NCBI GenBank assembly: GCA_963790505.1
Contig: CAWBOT010000004.1
Coordinates: forward strand, 1,302,001 to 1,366,000
Length of the DNA stretch: 64,000 bases
Source of the DNA: Acidisarcina sp963790505
Lineage (GTDB): Bacteria; Acidobacteriota; Terriglobia; Terriglobales; Acidobacteriaceae
Reading direction: 5' to 3'
The notes under the pieces are model-generated. The model saw only the letters and a list, made by a program, of their open reading frames with translations. It was not told where the DNA came from and searched no databases. Positions 47,511 to 57,706 of this stretch are shown in pieces. The translations under genes and the position numbers were made by a program. Each line of letters opens with the position of its first letter. Positions within the stretch are counted from its first letter, which is position 1.

Positions 47511-50500
47511 TCATTTCTTTGCCGTCGCAGGCGCAGCGGAGACGACCACTGTCTCACCCTCTGCGGTCGTCATCTCTGGATCAAGCGACTTCTTGCTCGG
47601 GCCCGTTTGCGCGACGTTCGCCGTGGGCGCCGTCGCCGAGCCGGGTGCCGCGGCCGCGACCTTCTTTCTCCCACTCAAACTGTAGTGAACTCGCTCCGCC
47701 GCGAGCAATTCAGCGGCGATCTCCTGCTCGAGCTTGCGTAAGCGCAGCTTCTCGGTCGCGGCATCGATCTCGATCTCTACCAGCTCAGGGAGCGCCGACC
47801 ACCAGACCATCTGCTCGTGCGATTCCTGATTGAAGAACCATCCATCGGCAGTCTCGTGCAATCCGGTTAACCAGCGAACGTCGGCATCGCTCCACCAGCC
47901 GCTGTCCTGGTCGTGCTTGATGCTCCTGCGTGCGGCCGTGGCGGGAAGAAACACCACCCGAATGCGGGCAGCAGCACGCCAGGCATCTTCGCCCTCCACG
48001 CCAATGAAGGCAAAGGCCTCGCCGAATGCAGTACGGAGCCGTAGTTGATCGTAAAGCGCGATAGCGCGCTCGTCGATTTTCTCCACGGTCCCCGGTAAAG
48101 CAGTCGTCGCCTGCGCCTCGCTCGGGTTGCCGGCCTCCATCCATTCCGCCAACACCCGCAATATGGCCCAGCCCAGCACTGGCGCCCACACTGCGGTGCT
48201 GTCGATGCGCGGGCTGCGGCTAGGCAGCACACGCCGCGCCTCCGCCGACCACATCTCTTCCGCCGCGTCGATCTGCTCCGGAAAGAGGCCATCTTCCATC
48301 TGCGGAATACGCATGATCTTGCGCAGCATACCGCGGACGTGTACCGCCAACTCGGCGGACTCGAGCGGTTCCTCAGCCCTTGTCGCCCCGCTTTTTGTCG
48401 CGAAGCGATACGCCTGGTGGAAAAAGACACAGGCACGGTCACAAATCGTTTCAAAAAACTCCAGCCGCTTCTTTTGAGCGACGCCGGACTTCAAGATGTG
48501 TGCATTCTTCTCATTCACTGCGTCCTGCAACTCGGAAAGCTCCGCCATCGTACGGATCAGCGCCGGATCGAGCACCGCGCGCAGCGCGTCGCTCACCGGT
48601 TTGTACTTCAGCTGGATCATCGCCTCGTCGAGGTTCGGCACTCCAGCGCCATGCAGCGAATCGCAAAGCTTGTCCCACGGGTGGTCTTTGTCCGCTCTCA
48701 ACTCTCGCCAATCAAGCAGCACGCGATATTGATAAGCGTGGAGAGAAACCGCAAGTCCGTTCTGTCGCAGATCCGATGCGCGGCGCAAATGCTCCAGTCC
48801 GCTCACCGTCTCGCGGTAGGCGACAAAGACTGAGTCATCGTTTGGCAGCCCAATCGCATCCTGCAGTGGAACCTGGCGCAGCGTCCCCGTCGATTTGTCG
48901 GCAAAGGCCGCCGAATGATGGATCGTCCCGCGCGTCTCGCCATAATGATTGTGAAAGAGCACAATGGCGCGCCGATCACCGCGGCGGTTCGAGTACGCGT
49001 ACACGTTCTCGTCCACCTCGCCGCTCTCTTTCCAGAAGTCATACAGCACGAAATTGCCACTCTCGCCGAAAAGTTGCCGCTCCCGCAACAGCGGAGCGAT
49101 CTCCCGCTGATGGCGCGCCACCAGTCCCTCGTTAGGCGTCTCGTTGTAGCGCGGCTTGTAGTACTCCATGCCGTACTTTTCGGTGAACCCTTCCACCTGG
49201 CCGTGGCCAAACATCGGCAACCCGGGCAGGGTAGCCATCATTGTCGCCACCCCAAAATACTTATCGCCTGTGCCGAACTGGTCGATCGCCGTGCGCTCAT
49301 CCGGATTGCTCATGAAGTTCACGTAGCGCTTCATGATGTCCGGATCGAACTCCAGCGTGTTCTTGAGAACCGAGCGGTACTTGGCATTGTCCTCATCGCG
49401 CAGCATCACCATGAACGCGCTGTTGTAGACGCGATGCATGCCCAGTGTGCGGACGAAATATCCCTCCATCAGCCAGAACGCCTCGGCCAGCAACAAAGTC
49501 CCCGGCACCTCCGCAGCCACGCGGTCAACCACCTCGCGCCAGAACTCATGCGGCATGAGCGCGTCAAACTCCGCCTGCGTCATGCTCGACTCGGCTCGCG
49601 ACGGAATCGCCCCGCCACTGCCCGGCACCGGAAACCACAGCCGCTGCACATGCCGCCGCGCCAGCGTCATCGCCGCATCGAACCGAATAATCGGAAACAG
49701 CCGCGCCACTTTCAGAATCGTTTGAATGACCTGCTCGCGCACCGCCGCGCTCAGGTAATTCAGCTGCGCAGTGTCATTCCATGGAAAGCTCGTGCCGTCG
49801 TTGCCGTGATAGATGTAATCGATATGCCCGCTGCGGTTATCGCGCCGCCGAAAGACTACTGCAGCATCCGTCTGCTCGTAATAGTGGTCTTCAATCTTGA
49901 TCTCTACGCGGTCATCATGCGACAGGTCCGGCCCCTCAAATTTATACGCCGGATAGGGCGAGTCCCCTCGCTTGAGAAACCACTCCGGATGCTCCACCAC
50001 CCACGTCGAATCGATGCCCATGTGGTTCGGCACCATGTCGCTCGCCAGCCGAATGCCGCGCGCGCCGGCGCGATCGCGCAGATTCACATACGCGGCCTCT
50101 CCGCCCAGGTTCGCCGCAACATCGTAAGAAAATAGCGAATACGCCGAAGCCACCGCCTCCGGCTGGCCGCACAGCCGCTTGATCGTCTGCGAGGCCTTGC
50201 TGCGTTCCCACATCCCGATCAGCCACAGCCCGTTCATCCCCCGGTCGCGCAGCTTGTCCAGCTCCTCATCGGGAATCTGGTCCAGCCGCTCGATCGGCCG
50301 CCCATATTGCCGCGTCAGTTGGTGCAGCCAGACGTAGGTGCTCTTGGCGATCAGCACGACAGTCGGCATCCACTCCACATCCGCGCTGAACCCTTCATAC
50401 TCCACATCGGTCGAGGTGAAAGTCGGCACATCCGCGTGGCTGCCCATCTCAAACTGGTGCCTCTGCTGTCGGCGCTGCCCAGCCGCTCCCTGCGGATGAA

Positions 50501-51284
50501 ACCGCATCCAGATCGCCGTCTCTTCTTCCTTCAGCACATCGACGGCTAGCAGCAGCTTCCGCATGTCCTCGCCCAGCAGCTTCACCCAGTTCTCGCGAAT
50601 GAACGCCAGCTGCCCGTTCAGCGAGTCCGGCGCCGCCAGCAGCGGAGCCTTCAGCAGGTCAAGCAGGCTCACCTTCGCGCTCGCCGGGTCGTCCTCGTCC
50701 ATCTGGATCGCGGGCCGCCCCGCAAAATATGCACCCAGCTCCGCCGTCACCTGCGGATAATCGGTCGACTTGCCCAGCGACTGATCGTCAAACAGCTCCT
50801 TGAAAGGCGAAAACGCGCGGTTCTGGTTCGCCAGCCAGAGCAGCATGATCTCTTCAAGCGCCGCCTCGCGATGCGGCGTCCCGTCGGTCGAGCCGGCCAG
50901 CCACGCGTCCGCCTTCTCGCGGCCCTGATACACCGCCGCGTTAGGGAACTCGGCCACAAACGAATGCAGCAGCTTCTCGACGCCCTCCGCCCCGATCTTC
51001 GATTCGAACCACGTCAGCGCCCGCTTCATCACCTCGGGGTCGTAGTTCTTCCGGTAGTGGGCCACCAGCGCGTGGCTGATCTCGTCGATCAGCCCCATCG
51101 CAAACAGCGCCGCCGGGTTCACCACTTCAGGGTCATTGTCCGCGGCCCGTACCTCGTTCATCCGTGCGGCCAGCGCCCGGCTGCTCGCCAGGTCGGCAAA
51201 CACCACATTTCCCGTATAGCTGAACAAAACATCGTCCACCTGGTAGCGGGCGCGAGTGGCGCGCGAAATGTGAAACTCCATCAT
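47511..51284 (-). CDS. Very large GH13-like alpha-amylase family protein, cytosolic
   Basis: The 1257-residue protein has no signal peptide. Its central part is a GH13 (beta/alpha)8 barrel: region I D416-MVPN-H421, region II with nucleophile D536 (IIRFDAAMTL), region III E601 (LLLAEAFW) and region IV D662 (FMSNPDE). These are all four catalytic regions. About 330 residues before and 500 after the barrel match no domain I know. Enzymes of this type act on alpha-glucans, maltosides or trehalose-like compounds; the substrate is unknown. The final portion contains Ala/Pro-rich tail (ATAPTANVAQTG). It is transcribed alone on the minus strand. The product is unusually long for this enzyme family. 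Confidence 0.88.
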   Translation of the reverse strand: MMEFHISRATRARYQVDDVLFSYTGNVVFADLASSRALAARMNEVRAADNDPEVVNPAALFAMGLIDEISHALVAHYRKNYDPEVMKRALTWFESKIGAEGVEKLLHSFVAEFPNAAVYQGREKADAWLAGSTDGTPHREAALEEIMLLWLANQNRAFSPFKELFDDQSLGKSTDYPQVTAELGAYFAGRPAIQMDEDDPASAKVSLLDLLKAPLLAAPDSLNGQLAFIRENWVKLLGEDMRKLLLAVDVLKEEETAIWMRFHPQGAAGQRRQQRHQFEMGSHADVPTFTSTDVEYEGFSADVEWMPTVVLIAKSTYVWLHQLTRQYGRPIERLDQIPDEELDKLRDRGMNGLWLIGMWERSKASQTIKRLCGQPEAVASAYSLFSYDVAANLGGEAAYVNLRDRAGARGIRLASDMVPNHMGIDSTWVVEHPEWFLKRGDSPYPAYKFEGPDLSHDDRVEIKIEDHYYEQTDAAVVFRRRDNRSGHIDYIYHGNDGTSFPWNDTAQLNYLSAAVREQVIQTILKVARLFPIIRFDAAMTLARRHVQRLWFPVPGSGGAIPSRAESSMTQAEFDALMPHEFWREVVDRVAAEVPGTLLLAEAFWLMEGYFVRTLGMHRVYNSAFMVMLRDEDNAKYRSVLKNTLEFDPDIMKRYVNFMSNPDERTAIDQFGTGDKYFGVATMMATLPGLPMFGHGQVEGFTEKYGMEYYKPRYNETPNEGLVARHQREIAPLLRERQLFGESGNFVLYDFWKESGEVDENVYAYSNRRGDRRAIVLFHNHYGETRGTIHHSAAFADKSTGTLRQVPLQDAIGLPNDDSVFVAYRETVSGLEHLRRASDLRQNGLAVSLHAYQYRVLLDWRELRADKDHPWDKLCDSLHGAGVPNLDEAMIQLKYKPVSDALRAVLDPALIRTMAELSELQDAVNEKNAHILKSGVAQKKRLEFFETICDRACVFFHQAYRFATKSGATRAEEPLESAELAVHVRGMLRKIMRIPQMEDGLFPEQIDAAEEMWSAEARRVLPSRSPRIDSTAVWAPVLGWAILRVLAEWMEAGNPSEAQATTALPGTVEKIDERAIALYDQLRLRTAFGEAFAFIGVEGEDAWRAAARIRVVFLPATAARRSIKHDQDSGWWSDADVRWLTGLHETADGWFFNQESHEQMVWWSALPELVEIEIDAATEKLRLRKLEQEIAAELLAAERVHYSLSGRKKVAAAAPGSATAPTANVAQTGPSKKSLDPEMTTAEGETVVVSAAPATAKK

Positions 51285-51516
51285 GGGCTTCCTTTAGGAC
51301 ACACTATTCTTATCCGTTTTCCCGGCTTTCTGCCAGTCGCGCAAAATTGTTCTGGAGGTGAGATGCGGGGCGCGCGCGTCGCGAACGCCGTCGGACTTCT
51401 CAACAAGACCCGCCCCTCCCCAGCATCTATCGACTCGACCCCCGAAGCCAGGCAATCAAGTTGAACGATACGAGCAGGGCAAGCGTATCAACGAAGCAGA
51501 GGCAAAGATAAAACGG

Positions 51517-52191
51517 ATGAAAGCTCGTAGCTCTACCGGCCCCCGCGCCACGCCGTCTCCGAGGGCACTATCAGGCATGGGAGTCGTCTCCCTCCTCGCC
51601 TTGTCGTTGCTGCCACTCGCGAACGCGCAAAACGCCGCGCCGAAGCCCCCGCCCGCCGGCCGTGATGCCGCAATCGAACCTGCCTACGATGCCCAGGGCC
51701 GCCTCCAACCCCCGTTCAAGTATCGCGAGTGGGTCTACCTCACCTCGGGAATTGACATGAGCTACAGCCCCAAAGCCGAGATGGACGACCCGTCGACTTT
51801 CGACAACGTCTTCGTCAATCCCGCCGCCTATCGCGCCTTTGTCGAGACCGGAACGTGGCCCGACAAAACCGTGCTGGTTCTCGAACATCGCCCTGCCCAG
51901 GGGCCGTCTTCCATCAACAAACGAGGCCATACGCAAGGGAGGATCACCGATTTCGAAGTGCATGTTCGCGATGAAGCCAGGACGCCGGGCAAGTGGGCAT
52001 TTTACGCCTTCGACAACGAGCAGCCAGCCGAACAGATACCGCTGGCCGCTTCCTGTTACTCCTGCCACGAACAGCACGCGGCTGTCGCCACCACGTTCGT
52101 GCAGTTCTATCCCACATTGCTGCCGATCGCGACCCAGAAAAAAACGCTAAGCGAGAACTACCTCCACGAAACCGAAGCCCCACCAAAGTAG
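51517..52191 (+). CDS. Secreted cytochrome P460-like c-type heme protein
   Basis: The 224-residue protein has a signal peptide (GMGVVSLLALSLLPLANAQ) and the Cytochrome_P460 pattern: FKYREWVYLTSGIDMSY, FDNVFVNPAAYRAFVETGTW, WAFYAFDNEQPAEQIP and the heme-binding CYSCH (C-x-x-C-H) followed by EQHAAVATTFVQFYPTL. The product should be a periplasmic c-type cytochrome; P460 relatives oxidise hydroxylamine or bind NO but many have unknown roles. The start ATG at 51517 was chosen as it fits the signal peptide; the frame extends upstream. The divergent GH13 gene starts 232 bases away. Confidence 0.85.
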   Translation: MKARSSTGPRATPSPRALSGMGVVSLLALSLLPLANAQNAAPKPPPAGRDAAIEPAYDAQGRLQPPFKYREWVYLTSGIDMSYSPKAEMDDPSTFDNVFVNPAAYRAFVETGTWPDKTVLVLEHRPAQGPSSINKRGHTQGRITDFEVHVRDEARTPGKWAFYAFDNEQPAEQIPLAASCYSCHEQHAAVATTFVQFYPTLLPIATQKKTLSENYLHETEAPPK

Positions 52192-52274
52192 CGCAATCAA
52201 GGGATCTGCAGTTGGCGACGATCGCACCACTCATCCGAGGAGTCTGGCCATACATGAATTGTCAACGAAAATGC

Positions 52275-52303
52275 TTGACGGACTTATTGGATGTTATTAC
52301 GGT
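52275..52303 (+). promoter_or_regulatory. Weak promoter candidate upstream of the NHL-repeat gene
   Basis: TTGACG (52275-52280) is separated by 17 bases from TACGGT (52298-52303). The -35 box matches 5 of 6, the -10 box only 3 of 6. It lies 143 bases before the ATG. Confidence 0.3.
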
Positions 52304-52445
52304 GTCTCATCGGTCTATTACCGCGTTGTTTCGTTGTGTAACTGTCTTCTTGGGTGGTTAAAGGTCTAAGGTCGTCGCCTCACCTGTCGTACTCCGGTTG
52401 CCTCACCCTACAGAACCATTTCGCTGAGTGATACCAGGAGATTCG

Positions 52446-55400
52446 ATGAACCTCTGCTTTCGTTTGCCTCTTACTTCCCCTCTTCCGCGCCATTCTGTCT
52501 CGACCCGGTCAATGACAGCCACTCTGGGAATCTTGCTGGCCGTCATCTGCGCGGCGTCGAGCGCGCCCTCGGCCCACGCACAGGCGTCATATATTTACAC
52601 CCTCGCCGGGAACGGCTTCATCGGCTATTCGGGCGACGGCGGCCCGGCAACCCAGGCTGAGTTGAATCAACCCAACTCCAGCGTCATCGACACCGCAGGT
52701 AACCTCTACATCGCCGACAGCTACAACAATGTGATCCGCAGGGTAGCGGCGACCACGAAGCTCATCACCACCATCGCCGGGACCGGAACCGCCGGTTACA
52801 GCGGCGATGCTGGCGCAGCGACGAGCGCTCAACTGAACTCTCCCTATAGTCTGGCGCTCGATAGCTCAGGAGATTTGTACTTTACCGATCTAAATAACAA
52901 TGCAGTTCGGAGGATTGCAGCGGCTACCGGTGTGATCACGACCGTTGCGGGAAACGGCACAGCCGGATTCGGCGGAGACGGTGGCTTGGCAGTCAGTGCC
53001 CAATTAAACTATCCGACGGGTATTGCCTTCGATACTTCGGGAAACCTCTATATTTCCGATACCGGCAATAGCCGGATACGAGCGATCGCGGCCAACGGAA
53101 CGATCAGGACCGTGGCGGGAAGCGGAACAGACGCGGGTTCTACCGGAGATGGAGGGCCAGCCACCGCTGCCGGGCTCTATGGTCCTATTGGGATAGCAGT
53201 GGACTCCGCCGCAAATATCTACATCGCGGAGTACAGCGGTCAAGTCGTCCGCAAGGTGACTGCCGGCACCGGGGTGATCTCGACCGTCGCTGGCTCCTTG
53301 CCCTATCCCGGCTACTTTGGGTTTGGTTATTCCGGCGATGGAGGCCCCGCAACCAGCGCGGTATTGTCCTTTCCGAAGGCGGTGGCTGTTGACGGCGCCG
53401 CGAACCTATATATCGCGGACAGCTTTAACCAGGCCATCCGCAAAGTGACGGCAAGTACCGGAATTATCAACACTATAGTAGGGAACGGATTAGGAAACGC
53501 AGCGGGATGCGTATTTGGAGGAGACGGCGGTCTGGCAGGCAGCGCCTCTCTGTGTTATCCCGAGGGCATCTCCGTCGACGGTGCCGGAAATCTGTATATC
53601 ACGGACGGATTCAGCCAAATCCGTATGGCCACCCCTGTGGAGCTCCCTCCCACGGTTGCGACCGCCGCGCCCACTCTGTCGCTGCCGGCGGGGACCTATG
53701 ACAGTCCACAAACTGTAGCCATCAGTGACGCCACGCCGGGCGCAATGATTTATCTGACCACCGATGGAACGCCACCACCCAGTATTTACTCTTCGGGATA
53801 TAACGGACCGATCGACGCATCCGGGAATGTGACCGTCCGCGCGGTCGCAGTCGCACCCGGGCACCTTGCGAGCGCTCCCGTGAGCGCGACCTACACTATT
53901 ACGTCTCCGCCGGCCTCAGTGATTACGACCATTGCTGGGAGCGGAGTAAGTGGAATCTCCGGAGCCGGAGGACCCGCAACCAGCGCACATATAGGCGCGG
54001 TGCAGGCGATCACTGTCGACAAGGCCGGCAATCGGCTCTTGGTCGACACGACCAATCATGTCGTTTGGAGAGTTTCAGCTTCCAACGGGAACATCTCGAT
54101 TGTCGCGGGCAATGGAACTCCGGGATATAGCGGAGACGGCGGTCTGGCGACCCACGCCCAGTTATACTTTCCGCAGGGAATCGCTGTCGATGGCTCCGGC
54201 AACATCTACATCTCCGACACAGATAACGAAGTAATCCGCGAAGTGACTGCATCCGACGGGGTGATCCATACCATCGCGGGAGTCTACGGACACTCCGGAT
54301 ACCCCGGGAGTCCCGGAGTTCCCGCCAATACAGGCAACGGCGGGCCCGCTTCCTCCGCTTACCTGAATACTCCTTATGACCTGGCTTTCGATGCTGCCGG
54401 CAATCTCTATATTGCTGACTCTGGCGATCACGAGGTCCGAGTAATCTCCGCAAGCACCGGTATCATTACGAGCTTCGCGGGAAATGGAAGTTTCAGCTTT
54501 GGCGGCGAGGGTGGTCCGGCCATCGATGCAACGCTGCAAGAGCCGGATACGTTAGCTTTTGACAAGGGCGGCAACCTTTACATTGGTGATTACACCATCG
54601 GTCGAGTCCTAAAAGTGACGGCGGCCACCGGGATTCTGACGACCGTCGCCGGCAACGGCATTCCTTATGGCAGCGACGGTGACGGCGGACCCGCCCTCGG
54701 CGCGCTGATATACCCTCGCGGATTGGCGCTGGATTCCGCGGGAGATCTCTTCATTGCGAACTTTCCCGGCACAATTCGCGAAGTCTTGCAGCCACTGGCA
54801 TCATCACCAGGGTAGCCGGCAACGGGTATCCAGGCTATTCGGGAGATGGCGAATCGGCCACCGCCGCACAGATAAACAGTCCGTGGGGCATCGCGTTCGA
54901 TGCGTCTGGAACTCTCTACATCGCGGACGAGACCAACTTCCGAATCCGAGCCGTAACCGGCCTTGCGTCCGGGCTCCCGCAGATCACCGCCCTCAGCCCT
55001 AACTATGGCGCGATCGCGGCGTTTGTCACCATCTCCGGCAGCAACTTCGGTGCGACCCAGGGCAGCGGCTACGTTCAGGTGAACGGCGCTAAGTCGCAGG
55101 TCCTTGCCTGGTCGGGGACTGCGATCACCGTTCGGGTGCCTTATAACGGCGCGCCCGGGGCGGGCTCCATCGTGGTTACAGCGGATGGCGACAGGAGCAA
55201 TCCTGAGCCTTTCACCCTCCTTGCCTTCCCGACCGTCACCAATGTCTCCGTCGCCACCGGCATCCCCGGCGCTCCGGTGACCATCACCGGCACAAATCTT
55301 CTCGACAGCAGCGGCCATGCGAGCGTCACTTTTAACGGCACTCCGGCGACGATCGTCAGCGACACGGTGACAAGCATTCAGGTCACGGTACCGGCTGCGG

Positions 55401-55969
55401 CAACCAGTGGAAAGCTCGACATCGAGGTCAATGGCGTTCCGCTGATTGCCCTGCAGGACTTTGTTGTCACGCCGAGTCTTCCCAACATCACCGCCATCAG
55501 CCCGAATTATGGCGCGATCGCCGCTGACATCACCATCAGTGGCAATTTTGACGCGACGCAGGGCAACGGCTACGTCATCGTGGGCACCGGCATCGCCCAG
55601 GTAACTGCATGGTCGAGCAGCCAGATCACGATCCGGGCGCCGTATAACGGCTCGACCGGCAACGTCATCGTCCGGCAGGACGGCAAGACCAGCAACGGCG
55701 TGCCCTTCACCCTCTATCCATTCCCCAGCATCACGAACGTCTCGGCGATTAGCGGAGCCGTGGGCTCCACTGTAACCATCACCGGCACAAACCTGCTGGA
55801 CGGCGGCGGCAAAGCAAGTGTCACCTTCAACGGAGTAGCTGGGATGATCGTCAGCGACACCGCAACCAGCATTCAAGTCAAGGTGCCCCCCGGAGCCACC
55901 AGCGGCCGGGTCATCATGCAGGTCAATAACGTCGCGCTCTACGCCCTGCAAAGATTTACGGTGAAGTAA
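52446..55969 (+). CDS. Secreted NHL-repeat beta-propeller protein with chitobiase-like and IPT/TIG domains (one frameshift)
   Basis: With one frame correction near 54786 the product has about 1174 residues. A signal peptide (LGILLAVICAASSAPSAHA) is followed by six NHL repeats, each with a GDGGPAT-like turn and a DSAGNLYIAD-like strand. A chitobiase-type C-terminal insert (GTYDSPQTVAISDATPGAMI, YLTTDGTPPP) separates these from six more NHL repeats. Four IPT/TIG domains finish the protein. The propellers probably bind other molecules outside the cell. At 54786 the reading frame breaks after FPGTIREVL; the next frame resumes AATGIITRVAGNGYPGY, so one base seems missing. The start has an AGGAG site five bases upstream. 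Confidence 0.88.
54974..55966 (+). repeat. Tandem duplication of an IPT/TIG domain pair
   Basis: Two units of about 500 bases (54974-55477 and 55478-55966) each encode a pair of IPT domains with matching phrases: SPNYGAIAA, GTNLLD, ASVTFNG, IVSDT and SIQV. They are similar but not identical, so the copy is not recent. Confidence 0.75.
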
Positions 55970-56382
55970 GCGCGATATGCCCCATTTGAAGCTGGGGCTC
56001 CATTCAAGCCTGCAGTTGGGGCTTGACTGTGGCAACAGCTTTCAAGAAGCCAAACTCCATTCCCAAATCGGGAAACCAGCCCAATTATTTGCAAATGAAA
56101 TGCTCGAAAGTCTTCCACCAACCTTAAACTGTGAACAGTCTCTCACCGAAAATGGCGCCCGACTGAAGCCTTCATTCAGCGCGGCCAACCCCGAGTGGGC
56201 GGGGGCCAGGCGTTTGGAGTGGTGTCATCCATGACTCAGGCTCGTAAAGTATTGATTCGAGCAAAGTTAGAACCTAAAGTCCCTCGAATCATCGGGTTAG
56301 AGCGGCGTTCGCCGCCGCCGCCGATGAAAGCAATCGGGTTACACCCCGAAAAGGGGGGGGCCCCGGTGCCGTCATTTGCCTT
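55970..56382. other. Intergenic region without a supported gene
   Basis: This stretch between convergent genes has no credible frame. It contains a short GCC/GCG-rich repeat around 56310-56330 and a run of eight G followed by four C (56353-56364), which is prone to sequencing error. No clear terminator was found. Confidence 0.5.
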
Positions 56383-57471
56383 CTAACTCTGCAACGACGC
56401 GCTGGTCACCATTTTGTGCGTCACGTAGTTATACGGAGGAACGCTGCGGCCTCGTAGCAGTCCTAGCCCAAGTTCGATAATCCGCGGTCCGTATTCGTTG
56501 ACCTCGTGCGAAACCGACCCAATGATTGGACTGCCCGGCTTGCGCATCTCCTCGATCGCCTCGGGAATGCAGTCCTGGCCGACAATCACTACCTGTTTGC
56601 CGCGCTTCAATTCCTCAACCGCCTGCAGCGCGCCCAGGGCGCTCGTATCCGTCGCCGCCGCTAGCAGAATGCGCTTTTCCTTCGGGTGCCGCTTCAGAAA
56701 GTCCAGCACCAGTCGGTAACTCTTGTCGTGCATGCCGCGCCCGTCGAGCCGGACGAACGACTCCACCGGAACCCCTTCGAGCATCGACCTAACTCCCTCG
56801 AAGGCGCCCGTGATCCGGCTCTGCACCAGGTGTCCGGCCTCCTCGATGTCCAGCCCGAGCACCCAGTCCACCTGCCCGCGCCAGTTGTCCACGGCATATT
56901 GCGCCAGCAATAGCCCGGCGTCGTAGCCCACCCGATAGTTGTCCACCCCAAAATAAATCGCATGAGGATGCGGAATATCGATGGCAATCAGCGGAATTCC
57001 CGCTGCCGCGATCCGGTCCGCGATCACCGGCGCCACTTCCTGCTCCACCTGGAACTCAATCACCAGGTCGATCCGCGCGCTGACGAACTGTTCTGCGTTC
57101 CTGAGCGCCGTCGCCGCGTCATAGCGGTTATCGAGCACCATCAGGTCCACGCCCGAGGCTGCGGCCGCCGCCTGCAGGCTCTGCGTCACCGCCTGAGAGA
57201 AGGGCATCTCGGAGCTCTGGCTGGCAAACCCGAAGCGCAGCTTCAGCGGCAGGCTCACCAGCCGATAAAGGCCGTCGCCGGACCGGGCAACGTAGCCGCG
57301 ATGCAGCAGCGTCTGCAGGATGCGGTAAACGCTGGTCTTGGAGAACCGGGTGCGCTGATATACCGCCTCGAGCGACATCGGCGCACGTTCCGCCTGCAGC
57401 AGCTCCATCACATCCAGAGCCTTGGAGAGGATGGGGATCAGGTAAAGACGCTTCGTCGTCTTGTTGGCCAA
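56383..57471 (-). CDS. Fusion regulator: IclR-type winged helix joined to a periplasmic-binding-protein domain
   Basis: The 362-residue protein has an IclR-type HTH at residues about 13-70 (ILSKALDVMELLQAERAPMS, TRFSKTSVYRILQTLLHRGY) but not an IclR effector domain. Instead residues about 78-355 resemble type 1 sugar-binding proteins (LDNRYDAATALRNAEQFVSA, IDLVIEFQVEQEVAPVIADR, GIPLIAIDIPHPHAIYFGVD, AAATDTSALGALQAVEEL). No signal peptide is present, so it is a cytosolic transcription factor like LacI/GalR, but with a different DNA-binding head. It should respond to a sugar. No sugar-use genes lie beside it, so its target is unknown. Confidence 0.86.
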   Translation of the reverse strand: MANKTTKRLYLIPILSKALDVMELLQAERAPMSLEAVYQRTRFSKTSVYRILQTLLHRGYVARSGDGLYRLVSLPLKLRFGFASQSSEMPFSQAVTQSLQAAAAASGVDLMVLDNRYDAATALRNAEQFVSARIDLVIEFQVEQEVAPVIADRIAAAGIPLIAIDIPHPHAIYFGVDNYRVGYDAGLLLAQYAVDNWRGQVDWVLGLDIEEAGHLVQSRITGAFEGVRSMLEGVPVESFVRLDGRGMHDKSYRLVLDFLKRHPKEKRILLAAATDTSALGALQAVEELKRGKQVVIVGQDCIPEAIEEMRKPGSPIIGSVSHEVNEYGPRIIELGLGLLRGRSVPPYNYVTHKMVTSASLQS

Positions 57472-57706
57472 GATGCTCTCCCGCTTGCAGTTAGGCTGAA
57501 GTATATCAGCCTTGAAACTGGAGAGCCCCTAATGAAACTTAGGCCCTGGCGACCTACGTTGCCAGGAAGAAGCTGGTTTTTTCACTGCGCCAAAGTGTGA
57601 CTATGCGGATTCCTGATTCGCGCGGCATACTCAAATCATCTCCAATTCATACAGAAATGGTGCGGCGTCGATATATTGCAGGAAAACGTAGCGGCTACGG
57701 AGAACC

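Noticed and set aside
54665..56035. A 456-codon frame on the minus strand
   Set aside because: It lies opposite the NHL/IPT gene, which has clear domain structure; GC-rich coding DNA produces such long antisense frames.
56340..56370. G-run and C-run as a quadruplex or phase-variable tract
   Set aside because: It is a single run in a non-coding stretch and could be a sequencing artefact.
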